From: Clostridium sp. CAG:921
GTDB lineage: Bacteria > Bacillota > Clostridia > TANB77 > CAG-465
Direction of reading: 5' to 3'
Length of the DNA: 5,935 bases
NCBI GenBank assembly: GCA_000433135.1
Contig: HF991960.1
Span: forward strand, 6,451 to 12,385
Of this stretch, positions 3,734-5,935 are shown piece after piece; the first letter of the stretch is position 1, and each line of letters begins with the position of its first letter. The position numbers were made by a program, and so were the translations under genes. Under the pieces are notes generated by a model, which was not told the origin of the DNA, searched no databases, and saw only the letters and a program-made list of their open reading frames with translations.

Positions 3734-5935
3734 ATGAGTGATTTATTAAATGGATTAAACGATAAACAAAGAGAGGCTGCCAAATATACTGATGGTCCTC
3801 TTCTTATTTTAGCAGGTGCTGGTAGTGGTAAAACTAGAGTACTTACGTATAAAATTGCATATTTATTAGAAACAGGTTTTGTAAAGCCATGGGAAATTTT
3901 AGCTATAACATTTACTAATAAAGCAGCAAGAGAGATGAAAGAAAGAGTAGAAAAATTAATTGGTGCAAATAGTAATGATATTTGGCTTGGTACTTTTCAC
4001 TCTGTTTGTGTTAGAATCTTAAAAAGAGAAATTGAACTTGTAGGATATTCTAGAGATTTTAATATATTTGATGAACTTGATAAAGAAAAGGTCATAAAAG
4101 AAGTAATTAAGAAACTAAACATAGATGATAAAAAATATCCTGTTTCATTAATAAAATATGAAATAAGTAGTTCAAAGGATAAGATGATAGACTATGAAAA
4201 ATATGCAAAGGATGCAATAGGCGACTTTAGAAAAGAGCAAATTGCAAAAGTATATGAATTATATCAAAAAACATTAATATCAAATAATGCAATTGATTTT
4301 GATGATATACTTATGCTTACTGTGAAAATTCTTCTTGAAAATCCAGATAGACTTAGTTATTATCAATCAAAATTTAAGTATGTATTAGTAGATGAGTATC
4401 AAGATACAAATAAAGTACAATTTATGCTTATAAGTTTAATTAGTAGTGCTCATGGACATATATGTGTTGTTGGTGATGAATCACAGAGTATATACGGATT
4501 TAGAGGCGCTGATATTTCTAACATTTTAAACTTTGAAAGAGAATATAAAGATGCAAAAATTGTAAAGCTTGAAGAAAATTATAGGAGCACGCAAAATATA
4601 CTAGACTGTGCTAATAACGTTATTAAAAATAACAAATCCAAAATAGATAAAAATTTATGGACACAAAATGGTAAAGGTGATAAGATTTTTTATAAAACTC
4701 TACCAAATGAATATGAAGAAGTAGAATATATAGTAGATAAAATTGATGAGCTTTGTAGAAAAGAGAAAATGAAGTATTCAGATTTTGCACTTTTGTTTAG
4801 AACAAATGCACAGGCACGTGTACTAGAAGAAGTTTTTATGAGAAGTGGAACTCCATACAGATTAATTGGAGGGCTTAAATTCTATTCTAGAAAAGAAATT
4901 AAAGATTTAACTTCATATTTAAAGTTAGTACAAAATCAAGATGATAATATTTCCTTAAAAAGAATAATAAATGAGCCAAAAAGAGGAATAGGTGACACTG
5001 CTGTAGATAGATTAGATGCGCTTGCTAGTGCTAAAGGTATTTCAATATTTAAGTTAATACAAGATAGTAATAATTTATCTGGAATAAGAAGTGCAGGAAA
5101 TATAATAGCATTTAGAGATGTAATGAATGAAATTATACAAAAAAAAGACACTATAAAAGTATCTGAACTTATGAAGATGATATTAAAAAATACTGGTTAT
5201 GAAGCTATGTTAAATGAAGAAGATACAGAGGAAAATCAAACTAGATTTGAAAACTTGATGGAATTTATAGGTGTTGCAATGGAGTTTGAAAATGAAACTG
5301 CAGACGCTTCTTTAGCAGACTTTTTAGATAGTATAGCCTTAGTATCTGATGTTGATAATCTAGATGAAACTGCAGATGCTGTTACACTTATGACAATGCA
5401 CAGTGCAAAAGGATTGGAATTTGAGGTAGTATTTTTAGTTGGTATGGAAGAAGGACTTTTCCCATCTAAACGATCAATTGACGAGGACGAAACTGCAGAA
5501 GAAGAAAGAAGACTATGTTATGTTGGAATAACAAGAGCAAAGAAAAGACTTTATATAACAAATGCATCAAAAAGAACACTTTATGGTTCAACATCATATA
5601 CTATGCCATCAAGATTTGTTTCTGAAATTCCACCAGAGTTATATGATGAAAGTTCTTTTGAAAGCTTAAATGGAAAAGGTAGTCGTTCTAATTATTTAGA
5701 TAGTGAATATAAAAGTGTTGATAGAGTTTTAAATAAGGCTAGCTTTGGTAGTATTCCAAGGTCAAAAAAGCCAAGTGTCGGTCTTAGTGTTGATTCATTT
5801 CTTAGTAATATTGGTGGAACAAAAATTGGAAGTAAACCGCAAAATAATGAAAATGCTGGTAAATATGAAGTTGGTCAAACTGTAAAACATAAAAAATTCG
5901 GTATTGGTATAATTGAAAAAATCGAGAAAGAGGAA
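3734..5935 (+). CDS. pcrA: ATP-dependent DNA helicase PcrA (UvrD/Rep family, superfamily 1A), 3' end missing
   Basis: The frame is open for 734 codons to the window end. PcrA is the essential 3'-5' DNA helicase of Gram-positives, acting in replication-fork upkeep, nucleotide excision repair and removal of RecA and RNA polymerase. All SF1A motifs are visible: Q-motif Q12; Walker A AGAGSGKT 27-34; Ia ITFTNKAAREM 58-68; Ib GTFHS 86-90; Walker B DEYQD 220-224; III GDESQSIYGFRGAD 247-260; IV ENYRST 281-286; V TMHSAKGLEFE 554-564; VI YVGITRAKKR 596-605 with the arginine finger R601. A Ser/Gly-rich linker (about 640-705) leads to the Tudor-like C-terminal domain that contacts RNA polymerase, beginning near KYEVGQTVKHKKFGIG at 710-725. 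Family length is about 720-760, so only the last residues are lost. The usual next gene, ligA, would lie outside. No frameshift is seen. F256 replaces the Trp usual in motif III. Confidence 0.97.
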   Translation, partial: MSDLLNGLNDKQREAAKYTDGPLLILAGAGSGKTRVLTYKIAYLLETGFVKPWEILAITFTNKAAREMKERVEKLIGANSNDIWLGTFHSVCVRILKREIELVGYSRDFNIFDELDKEKVIKEVIKKLNIDDKKYPVSLIKYEISSSKDKMIDYEKYAKDAIGDFRKEQIAKVYELYQKTLISNNAIDFDDILMLTVKILLENPDRLSYYQSKFKYVLVDEYQDTNKVQFMLISLISSAHGHICVVGDESQSIYGFRGADISNILNFEREYKDAKIVKLEENYRSTQNILDCANNVIKNNKSKIDKNLWTQNGKGDKIFYKTLPNEYEEVEYIVDKIDELCRKEKMKYSDFALLFRTNAQARVLEEVFMRSGTPYRLIGGLKFYSRKEIKDLTSYLKLVQNQDDNISLKRIINEPKRGIGDTAVDRLDALASAKGISIFKLIQDSNNLSGIRSAGNIIAFRDVMNEIIQKKDTIKVSELMKMILKNTGYEAMLNEEDTEENQTRFENLMEFIGVAMEFENETADASLADFLDSIALVSDVDNLDETADAVTLMTMHSAKGLEFEVVFLVGMEEGLFPSKRSIDEDETAEEERRLCYVGITRAKKRLYITNASKRTLYGSTSYTMPSRFVSEIPPELYDESSFESLNGKGSRSNYLDSEYKSVDRVLNKASFGSIPRSKKPSVGLSVDSFLSNIGGTKIGSKPQNNENAGKYEVGQTVKHKKFGIGIIEKIEKEE

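Noticed and set aside
4936..5151. Minus-strand open frame of 71 codons inside pcrA
   Set aside because: Antisense to conserved helicase sequence, no start signal.
1..5935. CRISPR array, tRNA, rRNA, transposase or integrase
   Set aside because: Looked for repeat-spacer periodicity, tRNA cloverleaf elements and recombinase motifs on both strands and saw none.

Overview
The window comes from an AT-rich, low-GC Gram-positive genome. AGA, ATA and TTA codons dominate, there are strong AAGGAGG-type ribosome binding sites, and the promoters look like sigma-A promoters. The gene set (a CorA-type transporter followed by a DUF6873-like GME-fold protein, and a clostridial-looking PcrA) points to class Clostridia, probably Peptostreptococcaceae or a close relative. 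The taxonomic call is inference from protein style, not from a database search.

Layout: (1) 1-159 is the 3' end of an unrecognised gene, closed by a strong intrinsic terminator at 198-244. (2) 277-2076 is a two-gene unit: a near-consensus promoter, a CorA-family divalent-cation transporter (start placed at 367), then a DUF6873-like protein 12 bases later (start placed at 1330). (3) 2110-3092 is a gene of its own with a perfect-consensus promoter (TTGACA, 17 bases, TATAAT) and an AAGGAGG site. It encodes a cytoplasmic protein with an HELYH zinc-protease motif, distantly like ImmA/IrrE. (4) 3103-3136 is a perfect 34-bp palindrome. It has an A-run on the left and a T-run on the right and lies between two convergent genes, so it looks like a shared bidirectional terminator. 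(5) On the minus strand, 3203-3364 encodes a 53-residue acidic protein of unknown function. Its GC is higher than its surroundings, and it has its own promoter about 150 bases upstream and a structured 3' end. (6) From 3670 onward is pcrA, the UvrD-like DNA helicase gene, with an extended -10 promoter and an 8-bp inverted repeat at the predicted transcript start. It runs off the window just inside its C-terminal Tudor-like domain.

Functionally, the corA unit and pcrA are housekeeping genes. The part between them (about 2100-3550) is the accessory-looking part: an orphan HExxH protein and a small, compositionally different gene facing it, sharing one terminator. No mobile-element genes, CRISPR array, tRNA or rRNA were seen. 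I did not find a demonstrable new system. The best candidates for a second look are the zincin/small-protein pair, the structured stretch 3137-3189, and the inverted repeat at the pcrA start.
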